The notes under the pieces were generated by a model that worked only from the letters and a program-made list of their open reading frames with translations, did not search any database and was not told where the DNA came from. A DNA stretch of 64,000 bases, taken from positions 1,116,001 to 1,180,000 of the forward strand of contig JBAJFG010000467.1 in assembly GCA_037903475.1 (NCBI GenBank). The letters are read 5' to 3'. The translations under genes were made by a program, and so were the position numbers. Source of the DNA: Ancylostoma caninum (taxonomy: Eukaryota; Nematoda; Chromadorea; Rhabditida; Ancylostomatidae). Shown here in pieces: positions 11,691 to 23,242 of this stretch (position 1 is the first letter of the stretch; every line of letters begins with the position of its first letter).

Positions 11691-12740
11691 TTTTACGGCC
11701 GGTAATGGTAGAGCGGGCCGTTCGCGCTAAGTTTCTAAGTAAATTTGTCCTCATATCCAACCCATATCAGAAGTTGTTTTCCATTCGAAAAGAGTGCAAA
11801 CGTCATTGTCCCTAAAGAGAAATCTGAACACCAACCGTATGCGATTTCTGCAACTTCACACTCTCTCAATATCTGCACCAACTGCACCATAGACCATAGA
11901 ACGGGACATTCCCAGACACTTGGTGCGGGCGGCCTCCCGACCAGTAGGTGCCGAGCGGCCGGTAGGTGATGGGCTGGACGCGGCCGCTGATCACCGACCA
12001 GCGTCCAGCCCATCACCTACCGGCACTCTACCACACATGCTAGCGGCCGAGAGATAGCTCATGGTCGGCTGGCCAGAATTAGCATGATAACCTTCCGGCC
12101 AGGCTGGTCAATCATGATACCGGACGACCATGATTGCATCCCGGCCAGCTCGGTCGGAAGGGTTGGCTGGTGATAGTAGGGAAGAGATCAAAATTGAAGG
12201 CATCAGCCGAATTGATGATTTTAAAAGCACGGATAGCCGAGTGGATAAAGCAGTGAGCTCTCAGTCATTCATAAAGCATAGACAGGTTGGTTCGCATGTG
12301 AAAACATGCATGGACAAAGAGCCAGTTTTTCCTACTTCTGCTAAGCATCAACAGATTTCCGTTGCTTTTACACTCCGAAGGACCACTATCGAGCTTTGCA
12401 AAGAGGCACCTTTTCCAATTCTTGATGAGAATTTGCAGATTTGTGCTGCTTTTTTATCACTACGGATCCACAGTATGTGTAGAGCGCGGAGCTCTTCTGT
12501 GGGAGGTACTGCTCAACTGGACGCCAAGCAGCCAGAGGTTGTAACACTACTAGCAGCCATTTGAGCGGTAATCGTGGATAACTTTGTCCTGCGCACGCGA
12601 TTTTGAGCAATAGCGGCTGTACCCGCTCGAGTTGGAGCAGTTCCGGTCGAGCTGAGGCCCATAACCGACCAGCTTCCTCTACCACTGCCGGCCGGGCTGC
12701 GACCCGATGATTCCCCGACCGGCAATGCTAGAGTGAGACG
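11691..12740. repeat. GC-rich repeat with internal hairpin
   Basis: A composite non-coding block. Phrases near 11700 (CCGGTAATGGTAGAG) and near 12720 (CCGGCAATGCTAGAG) are direct near-repeats framing it. Near 12150 it shares CGGTCGGAAGGGTTGG with 22868 (CGGTCGGAATAGTTGG), followed in both by TGGTGATAGT, so part of it is dispersed. A perfect long hairpin (11958-12024) lies inside. No coding evidence. Confidence 0.45.
11958..12024. other. Perfect 24-bp stem hairpin, 19-nt loop
   Basis: The 24 bases at 11958-11981, beginning GCCGGTAGGTGATGGGC, are the exact reverse complement of 12001-12024. The loop is 11982-12000. It is part of a GC-rich repeat block. It could be the core of a foldback element or a small-RNA hairpin; sequence alone does not distinguish. 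Confidence 0.75.
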
Positions 12741-13190
12741 TTCGAATGAAGTGTCTGAGTTTCGACACCAAGGATAGATTTCAACATACAGAGCACCTCT
12801 ATGTAAACAACATTTCGAATAGGTTTATCGTTTACTGATGAGTGCAGGAAGAAACTTATTACAATGATTAGTTTTCGTATAAGGATAGTGCACGAAACGA
12901 AGACTAAACTGATCCTAAATAATTTACATATAATTATCGCCACTGCTCGATCTCTGACAAATTTCATCAGTTTGTAGTTTCCCTGTTTCCTCTACACTTT
13001 CAACAAGTCATAGCCACGTAGATAATACCATGAGCAAATAGTGGGGTACATAACATCATTCAACTTTTCGAAAGTTTGTCACGGACTCTTATTAACTATC
13101 ATTCAAAACGCACGTCGTACCGAGAACTGGAGTCGTTTAAATGCTATATCTGACACTTTTTTTCATACCCGTCTGGCATGTGTGGGATTA
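12741..13190. repeat. Dispersed repeat, copy 1
   Basis: Several phrases recur in the same order at 53985-54285: ACATACAGAGCACCTCTATG, AGGTTTATCG, GCCACTGCTCGATCTCTGAC, ATGAGCAAATAGTGGGGTAC and TCGTTTAAATGCTATATCTG have close matches there. The copy here is longer because of an internal stretch around 12830-12920. No open frame is conserved, so it is a non-coding transposon-like repeat. Confidence 0.65.
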
Positions 13191-13275
13191 AATGCAGACT
13201 ATCTGTAATTTGGTTTCACAACGCAGAATTATTGGAACATGTTTACATTCATAAACATGATTCAAGACGTCTATG

Positions 13276-13413
13276 GACGTTCGTCACCCGCCGCGGCCGC
13301 GCGCGAATTCGCGCGCGGCACTGCCTTTCTTTCCCTCAGCGCAGATGCCGGGAGGGTTCGTCGCGCACTCCGCCCTTTTCGCCGCGTCAGCGAAAGGACG
13401 GGTGACGAACGTC
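13276..13413. mobile_element. GC-rich MITE with 15-bp inverted ends
   Basis: GACGTTCGTCACCCG at 13276-13290 is mirrored by CGGGTGACGAACGTC at 13399-13413. The interior holds a perfect 24-bp palindrome centred on GAATTC (about 13295-13318). At 138 bp and far more GC-rich than its surroundings, it is best read as a small non-autonomous DNA element. A target duplication is not evident. Confidence 0.65.
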
Positions 13414-14279
13414 ACGTAATCCATTCAAGGACGCCTACCGTTACGCAGTTGGGATGTTATATCGATATTACGCAACAGCATTAAAATACACACCTTAAAC
13501 CTTAACAAATATGGAGGAAGAATTGTTGAAGTCTCCCTATGTATGTATATCATCTTCATCATCGGAAGGAAAACCATCTATGCCATCTTCTTTTTGTACA
13601 GCTTCATCAACTCCACAAACATCCACTTATATACCACTTAGCTTTTCAAACTATTTCGTTTATACTCGACACATTATTATTACGATTGCTTAAAAATGCA
13701 ACAGTCGCGAAGTGTTATTTAAAAGCTCTGCTGTGTACAGCGAATCAGTAACATGCTGTTCACTTGGCATCACCATATCACTCGGATTTAATCAGATTAT
13801 CAGTAAGAAATTATTCCCTCCATCCCCCCAGACTCCTAATCACCAGTTGGTGAACTCTTTATTTACTACCAAAATTTTTTTCCAAAGTCAAAACTTTGAT
13901 CAACTGCCAAATCCCACTGTGGTTGAGTAAGCCATTCGTTCAGAATCTCTGCTTTACTGAAGTTTTCCACAACAGGTACGAATTGTGCTCAATAACCAAC
14001 ACCACTCAATCACCAATCATCATCATCTTTTGAGGCCTTTGAGAGTAACCATTATAAATATTTCGCAATATGTCTGTTTCGAACATTACCATACATAACT
14101 TATTAGGTGTCTATTCCCAACCCTCAAGTGCCGCTGTTGATGGCTATGTTTCTCAGACATTCGGGCGTTTGAGGAGGCGGCCTTTACTTGTGACTGTCAA
14201 TTGCGCGCGGCCGTAATTGACCACCGGTTGTCAATTATGAGCCTGCGGCTGCCTCTTCTCGTGCGGACAGCTCGTCCAA
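13414..14279. other. No gene recognised
   Basis: AT-rich sequence. Bases near 14183 (CCTTTACTTGTGACTGTCAA) recur in reverse complement near 22010-22030, with neighbouring similarity, so part of this is a dispersed repeat. No coding evidence. Confidence 0.4.
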
Positions 14280-14585
14280 TGTAAGTCGGACAAAAACGCG
14301 CGGTGCGTATCGTACTCCGCACCTTCAAAGATGTACAAAGGCGCGAGTCGTCTATTTAAGAACAGACAAGTGGTATTCAGAAGAGCATAAGTCAAGCGAA
14401 TAAGCAAAATGTGGTAGAACTTCTCACTCAGTTCGGCAATTTTTCGGTGGGTAAGCTTTGCCACGTGAGCTCAGGCGTTGTCATGAAGTGGAGCTGCAAG
14501 GTCAATTTTTCCCCGCTCCAGGCGAGTTTCGTCTGCCAATTTCCATAGTTGAAAAGAGAAGACTTAGGCGGTCCAGCATGCCCAG
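14280..14585 (-). pseudogene. Second mariner relic
   Basis: The stretch around 14430-14570 (plus-strand phrases TTTGCCACGTGAG, GCGTTGTCATGA, TCCAGGCGAGTTTCG) parallels the mariner relic at 10.6 kb base for base with many changes. On the minus strand the conserved HDNA is followed by a stop and AHVAK, so the frame is dead. Terminal repeats were not located. Confidence 0.65.
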
Positions 14586-14759
14586 GCGGCAGCAGTTCCC
14601 GAATTTGTCATCTTTGAACGGTTTCCCAAATTCCCTAGACCGTCTTCGATCCAGATACTAACCATGCCCAACATTGCCGAACATGCCAGATCGGACGGGA
14701 TGGCGTGCTGTCAACGTGGCATGGTCGCAACCGGCGAAATGAATTTTGGATCTCGCCCA

Positions 14760-15065
14760 AATTCGAAAATTGTTTAAAATTCGAGTGGTCACACCCAGTC
14801 CCCCGTTCTGACCCCCGCGGCCTATCCTTGAAGGTACCCGGCTCTAAATTTGAAGGTCCCCTTAAAATCCGAGATGTCGACCCCTGAGCCCGCCTCCCGT
14901 TGCAACCCGTGCCTAACGTGGAAATTCCAACCCAGATTCGTCATGCCGTCCCTCTTCTCCGTCTATCTGCGAAGGTCTCATCAAAATCTATGATATCAAC
15001 CCCAAACCCCCCGCCCGGCGCGAAAATTTCAATCTCGAATTGCCATGGCCATGCCCGTCCACTCG
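14760..15065. repeat. Degenerate C-rich tandem repeat
   Basis: Three related units contain AAAAT, then a purine-rich 5-8 nt, then a C-rich run (starting near 14775, 14864 and 14985). The plus strand is unusually rich in C runs. Unit spacing is uneven (about 90 and 120 bp). No coding evidence and function unknown. Confidence 0.4.
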
Positions 15066-15727
15066 CCGATGTCCAAATTGAACGCATCCTGTTAACGGTG
15101 CTGAATTAAGGTAGAACAGCCGATTTGCGCTGATGGTATCCATGGGATCCATGCCAAGTATACGGTATACGGTATTGTGCCAATCGTCACAGGGCCAGAA
15201 AACACCTCATACCCAAAGAAAAACCTTTAATAACGAACCCAGTTTTTATTATGTGATTATACGTATCTACAAGACTTGTACTTCCCGTTTTCGCCATTTT
15301 TCGGTATTTCCATGTTTTCTGCATGCTCTGATTCCCTTTTTGATGACGTCTTCATAGTAGTTTCGTCCGTTTCCGTGCGTTATAGTATGCGAATGGCACA
15401 ATTTTTCATTTCAGGTTTTCCGCTTCAAAGACCACTTCAGTTGAGTCTTTTCCATGGAGAAACCAACTGCTTTCCACACTTCAGCACCACAGCATCTTCG
15501 CATCCCCTCCACACCACCCGCCTGTATTTTTTATTCGTTGTCAACTTTGTATTTGTCTCTTTTCTGTTGTTTACTTCATTATTTTTTCACTTTTTCTGTT
15601 CTATTGAATAAATATTCGGAGTAGTGGAGTCTTGTTGCAAATGTTCTCCATTTTTATGGTTTTTGGGAGGATGAAACATAAGTGATTTCTGTGTGGAGAA
15701 CATTTGCAGCAAGTTTCTACTCAATAT

Positions 15728-16003
15728 TGTTGTCACATATCATCGACAGATCGATGATCCTTGTAGCATTCATGTTCACCGCCCTTACTGTACCTCATGT
15801 GGAGTGGGCGGGACTGACCCGTCTTATGCTTGAGATGATAGTTCCTAGTCAGAATGATGTTGTAAGCCGCACGAGGCGCTCGTTACTCACTTCACTCCTC
15901 GCACTCACTCTCTATTGTACAGTACATAATAAATATCCACTGAACCACCGCGTTTATCGCACATACGGACAAGAAAAGTCCAAGAGTCTCAGCGCCCACA
16001 ACA
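15728..16003 (+). repeat. 5' LTR
   Basis: It begins TGTTGTC and ends CCCACAACA, with the usual TG...CA ends. From ATCATCGACAGATCGATG onward it matches the 3' LTR closely. It is shorter at its left end than the partner. Confidence 0.85.
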
Positions 16004-16005
16004 TT

Positions 16006-16017
16006 TGGTGCATCGGC
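16006..16017 (+). other. Primer-binding site, tRNA-Gly type
   Basis: TGGTGCATCGGC begins 2 bases after the LTR end. It is complementary to the 3' end of a eukaryotic tRNA-Gly (acceptor ending GATGCACCA, from knowledge of tRNA-Gly-GCC). This position and match fix the 5' LTR boundary. Confidence 0.75.
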
Positions 16018-16316
16018 TAAAATAAAGCCATTCCTCCCGCGTCAGAGCGTAACAACTCTGGAGCCTGGAGAAGAGACTAGCTCACACCAGAGCAATTTCA
16101 CGGCCCACCCTAAGCCGTAAGAGGTTAGCAAAGTCTATCCTAGGAGCCAAAGTGCCCTAAAATCACGGATCCAATCAAGGATCCAGAATCGCTATCGATT
16201 CAACCCAGCCTAACTGGCATTACAGTTAGCACTTGCGTGAGCTAATTGCAGCGCACATAGTCGTCTCTGAACGACAGATCTCACGGGAACCTTTCTGGAG
16301 TGAGCCAAAAAAAGCC

Positions 16317-17501
16317 ATGGCACTCCATTTCCACAGAATTCCCATTGTTCTTAGCGCCAGATCGCTAAGAAAAGTAGTAAATTTCTACAAAGAGAGTACA
16401 AAGAGTGCAGAATATAGAGTAGATTATGCGAAATGTTGCCCTACAACAACGTTGCTACAAAATAGCATCCTACGAATCAATGAGGCAAAAGAGGACCTCC
16501 AAAAATTGTACAGAGAGGTACTAGATGAGTACAAAAACTGCGAGGACACCTTAGAGAAAAGGGAAATTCTAGCGGAAATTCACCAGATAACGGAAGAATC
16601 TGAGCTGCACACATCAATAGCAGAGGCAAACGACCTCATCGCTATTTTAACAGCAAAGTTCAATGAATCTAATGAGATTCAAGAAAATTTGGAGAATCGG
16701 CTAGAATACCCAGAACCTAGAGCTGAAAAAGTATGTGCTCCAACCAAAGACGATTCAGAAATCGTTCAAAATATTGCCGAAAACACCGAACAAAATAGAA
16801 ACTGCGTGTCATTATCGTCAGTTTCACAGACATCATACTCTAGCCAAAACAGATGCAACCCAATGGCACTTCTCAAGAACGAGATTGCCACAAATGCATA
16901 CATTGAGACAAGATTAGGCCAGAAAAACAACGGCAGGGTCAAACAATCAAGAGCGAAGCGCCCTAACTATAGACCCAATTACGGTGAGGGATGCATATTT
17001 TGCCACAAGGGCAATCACTCATCCACACGATGCCGTACCATCAGCGATCAAAGCATGCGCCGAAAAGCACTTAAAGAACAAAATCGCTGTTGGAAATGTT
17101 TCTCACGGACCCATAACAGTTGGGTCTGCCGAAAACAGGACTGCTCATTTTGTGGACAGAAGCACCATATCAGCCTGTGCTTCAAAAAGGACAAAACACA
17201 GAGTAATTATGATGACACGCGACAATCAAGGGGCATGTCCCCCAACCACTCAGATAGAAAGGGCTGTCAAAACTGCGGTCAGAGGTCAGATAGAAGCCGA
17301 TATGATTGCAGAAAACATACATCAATTAATGCACAAATGTGCATGGATAATTTCACAAAACTCCATAGTCGCACCGTTAGTTCAATAAACAAACAAACTG
17401 TGTTGATGACAGCTGAGGGCAGCATATGGAACGCAAAACGGCGGCAATTTGAAAAAGTGTTGTTTTGTTTCGACTCGGGTTCACAAAAAAACCGTAGTTG
17501 A
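16317..17501 (+). pseudogene. BEL/Pao gag-like frame, disrupted at 3' end
   Basis: The frame is open from 16233; the first ATG is at 16317 in a good context. The middle is lysine/glutamate-rich and helical in character. From about 16992 there are Cys/His knuckles (CIFCHKGNHSSTRC, CWKCFSRTHNSWVC, CSFCGQKHHISLC), the pattern of Pao-type Gag nucleocapsids. The frame ends just after FDSGSQ, the start of a retropepsin-like aspartic protease motif, at a run of seven A near 17485. The rest of the protease is in another frame, so an indel in the A run has split the original polyprotein. Confidence 0.82.
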
Positions 17502-18020
17502 GGAGAAACTTGTAGAACAGTTTGGCCTTCCAAAGAAAAGGACCAAAATGTGCACAGTATCTGGGAGCGGTGGACACATGGAAACGTGCAAAAGCCACAT
17601 CATTCCTGTCAAAGTCGGGACGGCATTTGGACAAGACATCGACATGACCGTAGAAACTCGGCCAGTCATTACAAGCGGATTTCCATCCGTGAAACTTGGT
17701 CAAGCTGATGCAGAGTTTTTGAAAGCCAACGATATTTATTTGGCAAGTACGAAAGTACGTGGAGAACGGCAAATTCCACGCGTTTCGGTAGGTCTTGACT
17801 ATTATCATGACCTCGTTACCGGCCATGTAACTAAAACCCCATCTAGATTACACAGTGCCAGAACGGTTTTCGGTCCCACAATTTACGGTAGTGGATTGAC
17901 CGAAGTAAATCATGTTGAATCTGTCAATTATAATCTGACAGCTGTGTGGGAAAACACCGAGGTCCGTGCGCCCCAAAAGGGCTCTGGACTCGGTGTACCA
18001 GAAACAAGGGCAAAGGAGCG
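17490..18020 (+). pseudogene. Protease (DUF1758-like) remainder
   Basis: After the break the next frame continues as the peptidase region found between Gag and reverse transcriptase in BEL/Pao elements. It includes conserved-looking phrases such as KLGQADAEFL and GHVTKTPSRL. Beyond about 18000 the frame becomes Ser/Arg/Pro-rich low-complexity sequence and runs into the 3' LTR. No reverse transcriptase motif is present. This is the downstream half of a frameshifted gene with its 3' part deleted. Confidence 0.75.
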
Positions 18021-18404
18021 CAAGAGATGCAAAAAGCTCTCGAAGTACTCCGATACGTGCAAAAATGGAGTTTGCCACGCCTACACTTTCACACCTACCT
18101 CATTTCCATTGAAGGAAGATGCGACGCATGTCGTAAAAAATCACAATCACTCTGTAGTCATGAAAAGGCCACAATCTCACAACTCTTCACAACGGTCTGC
18201 CTTCAACTCCAGCCGCCGCCGTCCTGTACTTCACGTCAAGCCGCCTCCCACGTCGTCCAGCCGCCGTTCGCCATCAACTCCTGCCACCCGTCGTCGCCCT
18301 TCACGTCCTCGAGCTGTTCGCCGCCGCCCACTTCAAGAAGTCGATCCTCGCCGCAACAGGACGACAGGGAAGAAGCTAAGATCAGTGATATTGGTAGTGA
18401 TAAT

Positions 18405-18888
18405 TCTTGTCGCCCGCCGGAGTATCATCGACAAATCGATGATCCTTGTAGCATTCATGTTCACCGCCCTTATTGTACCTCATGTGGAGTGGGCGGGACT
18501 GACCCGTCTTAGGCCCATCCCATACTTCACAGCGACACCGTCGCGGTGAAGAAAATGAATGGAAATGATGAGAACCAAATGTTACGAGTTCTCATATCTT
18601 ATCACATAGTTCGGATGAAATACCGTGCTGGCATAGGAGCCACTGTGAGTAAACTTGTGGTGGGGAACGGTCGCAGCGACAGCGTCGCTGTGAAGTATGC
18701 CCTACGCCTTATGCTTGAGATGATAGTTCCCAGGCTGAATGATGCTGTAAGCCCAACGAGGCGCTCATTACTCACTTCACTCCTCGCACTCACTCTCTAT
18801 TGTACAGTACATAATAAATATCCACTGAACCACCGCGTTTATTGCACATACGGACAAGAAAAGTCCAAGAGTCTCAGCGCCCACAACA
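18405..18888 (+). repeat. 3' LTR with nested MITE
   Basis: It shares the ATCATCGACA start region and the CCCACAACA end with the 5' LTR. Sequence identity is interrupted exactly by the insert at 18512-18708 and resumes at TGCTTGAGATGATAG. The interruption shows the MITE is younger than the retrotransposon. Confidence 0.82.
18512..18708. mobile_element. Harbinger-like MITE inside LTR
   Basis: The empty site in the 5' LTR (CCCGTCTTATGCTTG) shows the insert precisely. TTA is duplicated on both sides (18509-18511 and 18709-18711). Ends are GGCCCATCCCATACTTCACA and, inverted, GGCGTAGGGCATACTTCACA. A 3-bp TTA/TAA duplication with GGC-type ends fits PIF/Harbinger MITEs. Related sequence appears at about 44130-44200, 45388-45500 and 48370-48560. 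Confidence 0.85.
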
Positions 18889-19076
18889 TACATACAACAA
18901 CCATAAAAATGGGCTATGGGTGGAATCGTATCATAATTCAGTTGGACTTCTCTGTGGCGTACACAGACATTTCCTTGCAATAGGTTTCGACTGACATTGC
19001 TGATAGTCCTTGTGTATTGAAACGGATCTCGATGCTGAAATTGAGAAATTGATTTTGAATTCCGAATCACTGGGGT

Positions 19077-21227
19077 TTAACCATACTTGTTCATCAGCTC
19101 GGAGATTTTTTCTCGTCTGCGTCTATCACGTGCTCTTAGCAGTTTTTCTTCCTCGGAATGCTGAAAGAAGCTAATCATTCTGTAGAAACTGAAGTGAGTG
19201 TTGATGTCTAGCTTACTTCTTCCAAGTATCGAAGAGAACAATTTGTGGCAGTGTTGGTGTTTTTGAGTCCGTCGATGAGCTCCTTTAGTGGAGGGTAGTG
19301 GCTCTCGAACAGGACCCCAAGTTTCCTTCAACGATTCTATGAAAGTATTCTTCTTATCATTATTATTTTATTATTATTTATTACGACACCTAAGGTAGAC
19401 GTGAAAAAGACAATGACATGACATGACCTAATCAAATAACATCGAATAAAGCATACAGAAATAAACTCATTGCACTAGTGACACAAAAGCTTTTTGGAGA
19501 CTTTCTACCATTCTCTTCCTACCATTCGTCATGAGAATTACCTGTTGAATGCCTCTGCAAGGTTCGTCGTCCGCAATTCTTCAATTTCCCACTTCGAAGA
19601 AAGATCCTTATAGGTCCCTATGAGCCAATTCTTTCGGAGATACTTCAGAAGTTCGTCGCGTTTGGTGTATCCTTTGTGGTCCTGCGGAACGGGAGGTGCT
19701 CTTACCGTGCGCACTTACCGTCGGAGCCGAGGTGATAAGAATACCATCCCCATGATGGTGTGCCACTAACTCCTAATTCGTTCGTCAGCTTTGTCGCCGT
19801 TGATGTACGTCTGCAGCCCCAGTTCATCTCTTCTTCTGTTCCAAGCTTGAGAAACAGTCCCTTGCTTGAGCTTGAGAAACAAGAACAAGAACAAGGCGCA
19901 ACCTTCTACCTTGGAGTTAGGGAAGACCTTCTTCGTTGCTTTTATTGCAGCTTTCTCGAAATCCAATATAATCCTCGTGGGACATAAGCCCTCTCTTCCT
20001 GAATTGCTTATTTGATCCTTGACATGGTTGAAGATCTTGGTGTATTCCTTCGCAGTTTTCTTTGCAGTAATTGCAAACAAAATCGGGACTTCCACTCCTC
20101 CTGCACAGACACCATGAATGCAGTACAAATGTGCATGTCTTCCCAACTCCTTTCGATGTAAGCTGAGCATCCCATCAGCAATGATAGCGTGGAGTCCGTT
20201 CCTACACGCTCTCTGAATAATGTTGAACTATGTCATATATTGAACTGATGCTAATAAAGGTGAAAATTGAAATCTTACCTGCATGGTCTCTTCTGAATAG
20301 TAGACATGAAAGTCTCCGTTTTGTTCGTGGAGGAATTTTGACCCATCAGCAAGCTGAGCGGCTATTTCTGGGACATTATTCATCGTGACGGTCTTGTCTT
20401 TATGTACGTTGATGGCTCTGTAATGAAATAAACTTAGCGTAGATTTACTTTTATTCACTACCTAACCTCGAAAGCACCTTCCGTCTCTGACTGAATCGGC
20501 GACCATGCAGATGATGCTGTATGTCCTCCCACAGCTCTTCGTCTGAACAATGAAATGACATGTGGGAAAGTATTACTTTAGTGTAGAGAGGAACTACTTA
20601 CCATCTTCTGGTACTCCTTTCTTTGAATTGATCAGCTTCATCCACTCACGAAGCCGCTTCTTGCCGGCGCTTGTACAGTCTGGAATAATTAATTTTCTTT
20701 GCATCTACCATAAGTATGAACGTTTTCAGTTTTTACGTACCGCGTAACCTGATCGTGTGCCTATATCGTTTGCTGCATCGGTCGCTTCACAAATATGGTC
20801 CATCTCGCAAGGGTCGGAGTGAAACTCATCACCTTTAATTTGTAAGACAGTACTTTTCAGAACACTGAGATATTAGCCATATCTATCACATTGAAGTACC
20901 TTAATACTTTTCCATGCTCCGGCCTTCTCGCACTGGATGCATATGTAGGAGTCGTGTCGCACTGCCTTCCGTGCTAGAGCAAAGTTATAGGACTGCTTTA
21001 CTCCCGGTATTCGATACACAAGAACCTGCCGTTTCCCAATTTTGCTTACATCTTTCCTGCCGACATACCTTGGCTTCTCTTGGATTACAGAAGATGCTGC
21101 AAAACTAATCAACCGTTACACATTCATATCACTCCCTGTGACGGCTTACTAACCTGAGGGCCGAACTTGTGTGTAGAACCTCTCGTCAGATTGGATTAAC
21201 ATGTTGGTGCTGCACCTACAATATAAG

Positions 21228-21262
<35 letters not shown>

Positions 21263-21437
21263 CACATTGCAGTTCATTTTGTAATGCTAATTTTTAGAGA
21301 GATAAGAGCAAACCTGCGCTATTTCCTTGAATATGCTGAGTTTGTGGCGATGGTCCTTCCGTGTAGAACTGTTGAGGGACATCCGCAGCATAGTTGTATA
21401 GGATACTCATTGACTGAGCATACAACGTGGAATCCAT
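19077..21437 (-). pseudogene. MULE-type transposase gene, broken
   Basis: Minus-strand multi-exon gene. The order is: N-terminal exon 21437-21314 (starts MDSTLYAQSM); an exon near 21220-21152; 21096-20900 with RYVGRKDVSKIGKRQVLVYR; exons near 20832, 20700, 20530, 20420 and 20215-19770; then 19675-19550 and the last near 19160-19077 ending NKYG. Motifs typical of Mutator-like transposases include IIADGM (first catalytic Asp position), VPILFAI, IILDFEKAAIKA (second Asp) and FPNSKVEGCA. An in-frame TAG at 19766-19768 interrupts RS-WHTIMG, and the exon near 19320 needs a frameshift to reach the conserved ELIDGLKN. Exon 1 does not join exon 2 in phase. A tandem-looking insertion also changes the residues after EGCA. 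It is therefore a dead or dying copy, though most splice sites survive. Confidence 0.85.
21229..21259. repeat. (TA)n microsatellite
   Basis: About 15 TA units in an intron of the MULE transposase gene. Confidence 0.9.
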
Positions 21438-21499
21438 TGTAGTAAGAAAGAACCATCTAATTCTCTGGGTTTTTATATACCTCCTTCCCAACCTTGGTT

Positions 21500-23230
21500 T
21501 AACCTACCTTTGATTCTGCTCCAGGCGGAGTAATGATGTAGAAGATTGTTATCGTGACCAGGTCATTGCCCCTGTCCTCTTATCATCCTCAGGGAGAGGT
21601 TAGTGATGGAGTCTGGTGTTTATTGTGATTTGATTGAGGATCATATCTGTGGTATGTCAGTTCAACGTTTATTGCTTCACCACCAGCTTTGAGCTCTGGT
21701 ACTTTTTAAATTGAATATTACTTAGACACACACTACAGTTTAAGGCAAATTTTTCAAGAATTTGATGAATATTCCAAGCTGAAAAATAACTTATCCAGAA
21801 ACGTGCAGTGTCCCTCCAAGTCATTTCGCACAGTGACCGGAAAGCTAAGTCCTTCTCCAATGAAGTTCCATGTTCTGCCATTGCATGGCCTTCGGAACTC
21901 GCGCGGTAGTCGCTAACGAGCTTGGATCCGCGCGCGGCAGAAGGGCCCGCCCCCATTAGGCCGAGTTGCTCGGCCGCGCTAGTTGCAGCTGCAGAGCGCA
22001 TGTAATTGACAGTCACAAGTAAAGGTATACACCCGGGCGTTTGGAGCGCTGGCACACCGTTTCTCGCGGCATGACACATGCGGGACAAACGCGGAAGTGG
22101 GCGGAGTTGGCGTGCCTATTCCGCCGTTAGTTGCGCCTTATCCTGCATTTGACCTGCCGTTGTCTTGCTGCAGCAGGATTAAGGCATGTCATGTTTTATT
22201 GCAACTGGTGACCACAAAAGTAGCACAAAAATGAATTCGTACGCATGTACGTGCTCCTTGCTCCAGAGCGGGGAGCACAGACGGACATCTGCGACAAGAC
22301 GAATTTTCCCGTCCGCGACGCGTCGGCACGCGACCGCATCCCACGCATTTTGTCTTACCAAACGGTACACTAGGCCTCAATTTCGACCGAGCCTCATTTG
22401 GCCAGACAAGTCCCGCAGGGCTAGTATGTCTGTTTTAATGGCTCCATGGTTAGGGGATATTTCGCAATACATATGAATAGACGTAGCTCATGTCACGAAT
22501 TCTTCGTTGACGAGTGGACGACCCGCTAGCATATGGATTGGGTCTCGAGTGTGAGTGTGGAGGAGGGGAACTAAAAGGAGTGATCAAACCTCTCAGACAA
22601 TGTCGGGAGCAAATCCCGTTCCAACCGCCGGCTAATCCCCGACGAAGCTTTTGAAAGAGCGGGCGAAACCACGTGTTGCGGGCCAGACGGGCGAATCGCG
22701 AGCTGAACGCAGAAACATTCGGGCCGATGCACGACCGTCGGTGTTCGACCCGCCATGTGAAGTGTGTCGGGCATAGGCCCGCTTTTCGCAGCCAGTGATC
22801 GCCGGTGAATATCTTCAAAAAGCGGTCGAATGACTACACATTTCTGCTCAATAAGGAACAGTCTCGGTCGGAATAGTTGGTTGGTGATAGTGCGGACGTG
22901 AAAGCATAGATTTTAGACTCTGGTGGATCACTTCGGATCCACCGGAGTCCGAAACCAAGCCCCGTTTCCAGCGCCCCTACAGCGGCCTTAACACGGCTAC
23001 TTCTCGGGCAAAAACACCCGAGCGCTCGTTCCCACCCTCGCCCCCCGCTCGTTCGGAACGGGATTTGCCCCCGAAATTCTCTGAACTATACTTCATCACC
23101 CTCATATGCGGATGATGTTTACGCAATGATAAGAAAGAGAAGGATGTTTTGACTTTCTCTCTCTTGAATTTGTCTCTTGAACATTCGGAGTTTTAGACCA
23201 GCTTCTGCATGAATACTTGAACTACCCATG
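21500..23230. other. No gene; patchy GC-rich repeat DNA
   Basis: No coding series. The block around 21900-22130 is GC-rich and contains the reverse complement of a phrase near 14183. Bases near 22868 match the repeat at 12150. At 22919-22950 CTCTGGTGGATC and GATCCACCGGAG form a hairpin of about 12 bp with one mismatch. This stretch lies downstream of the decayed Helitron gene and could hold its non-coding end, but no clear terminus was identified. Confidence 0.4.
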
Positions 23231-23242
23231 TTATGAGGCTTA

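Larger units (their letters stand above)
15728..18888 (+). mobile_element. BEL/Pao LTR retrotransposon, internally deleted
   Basis: Two direct LTRs (15728-16003 and about 18405-18888) flank a primer-binding site, a gag-like frame and a protease-like frame. The second LTR contains a 197-bp nested MITE, which accounts for most of its extra length; the first LTR lacks some bases near its start. Reverse transcriptase, RNase H and integrase are absent: the coding part runs from the protease-like region through low-complexity sequence into the 3' LTR. No convincing matching 5-bp target duplication was found (AATAT left, TACAT right). The copy cannot move by itself but has the cis signals of a non-autonomous member. 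Confidence 0.88.

Noticed and set aside
20060..20170. An intact host gene instead of a transposase
   Set aside because: DFEKAAIKA with the ADGM motif is the MULE transposase pattern, and the reading frame is broken downstream.
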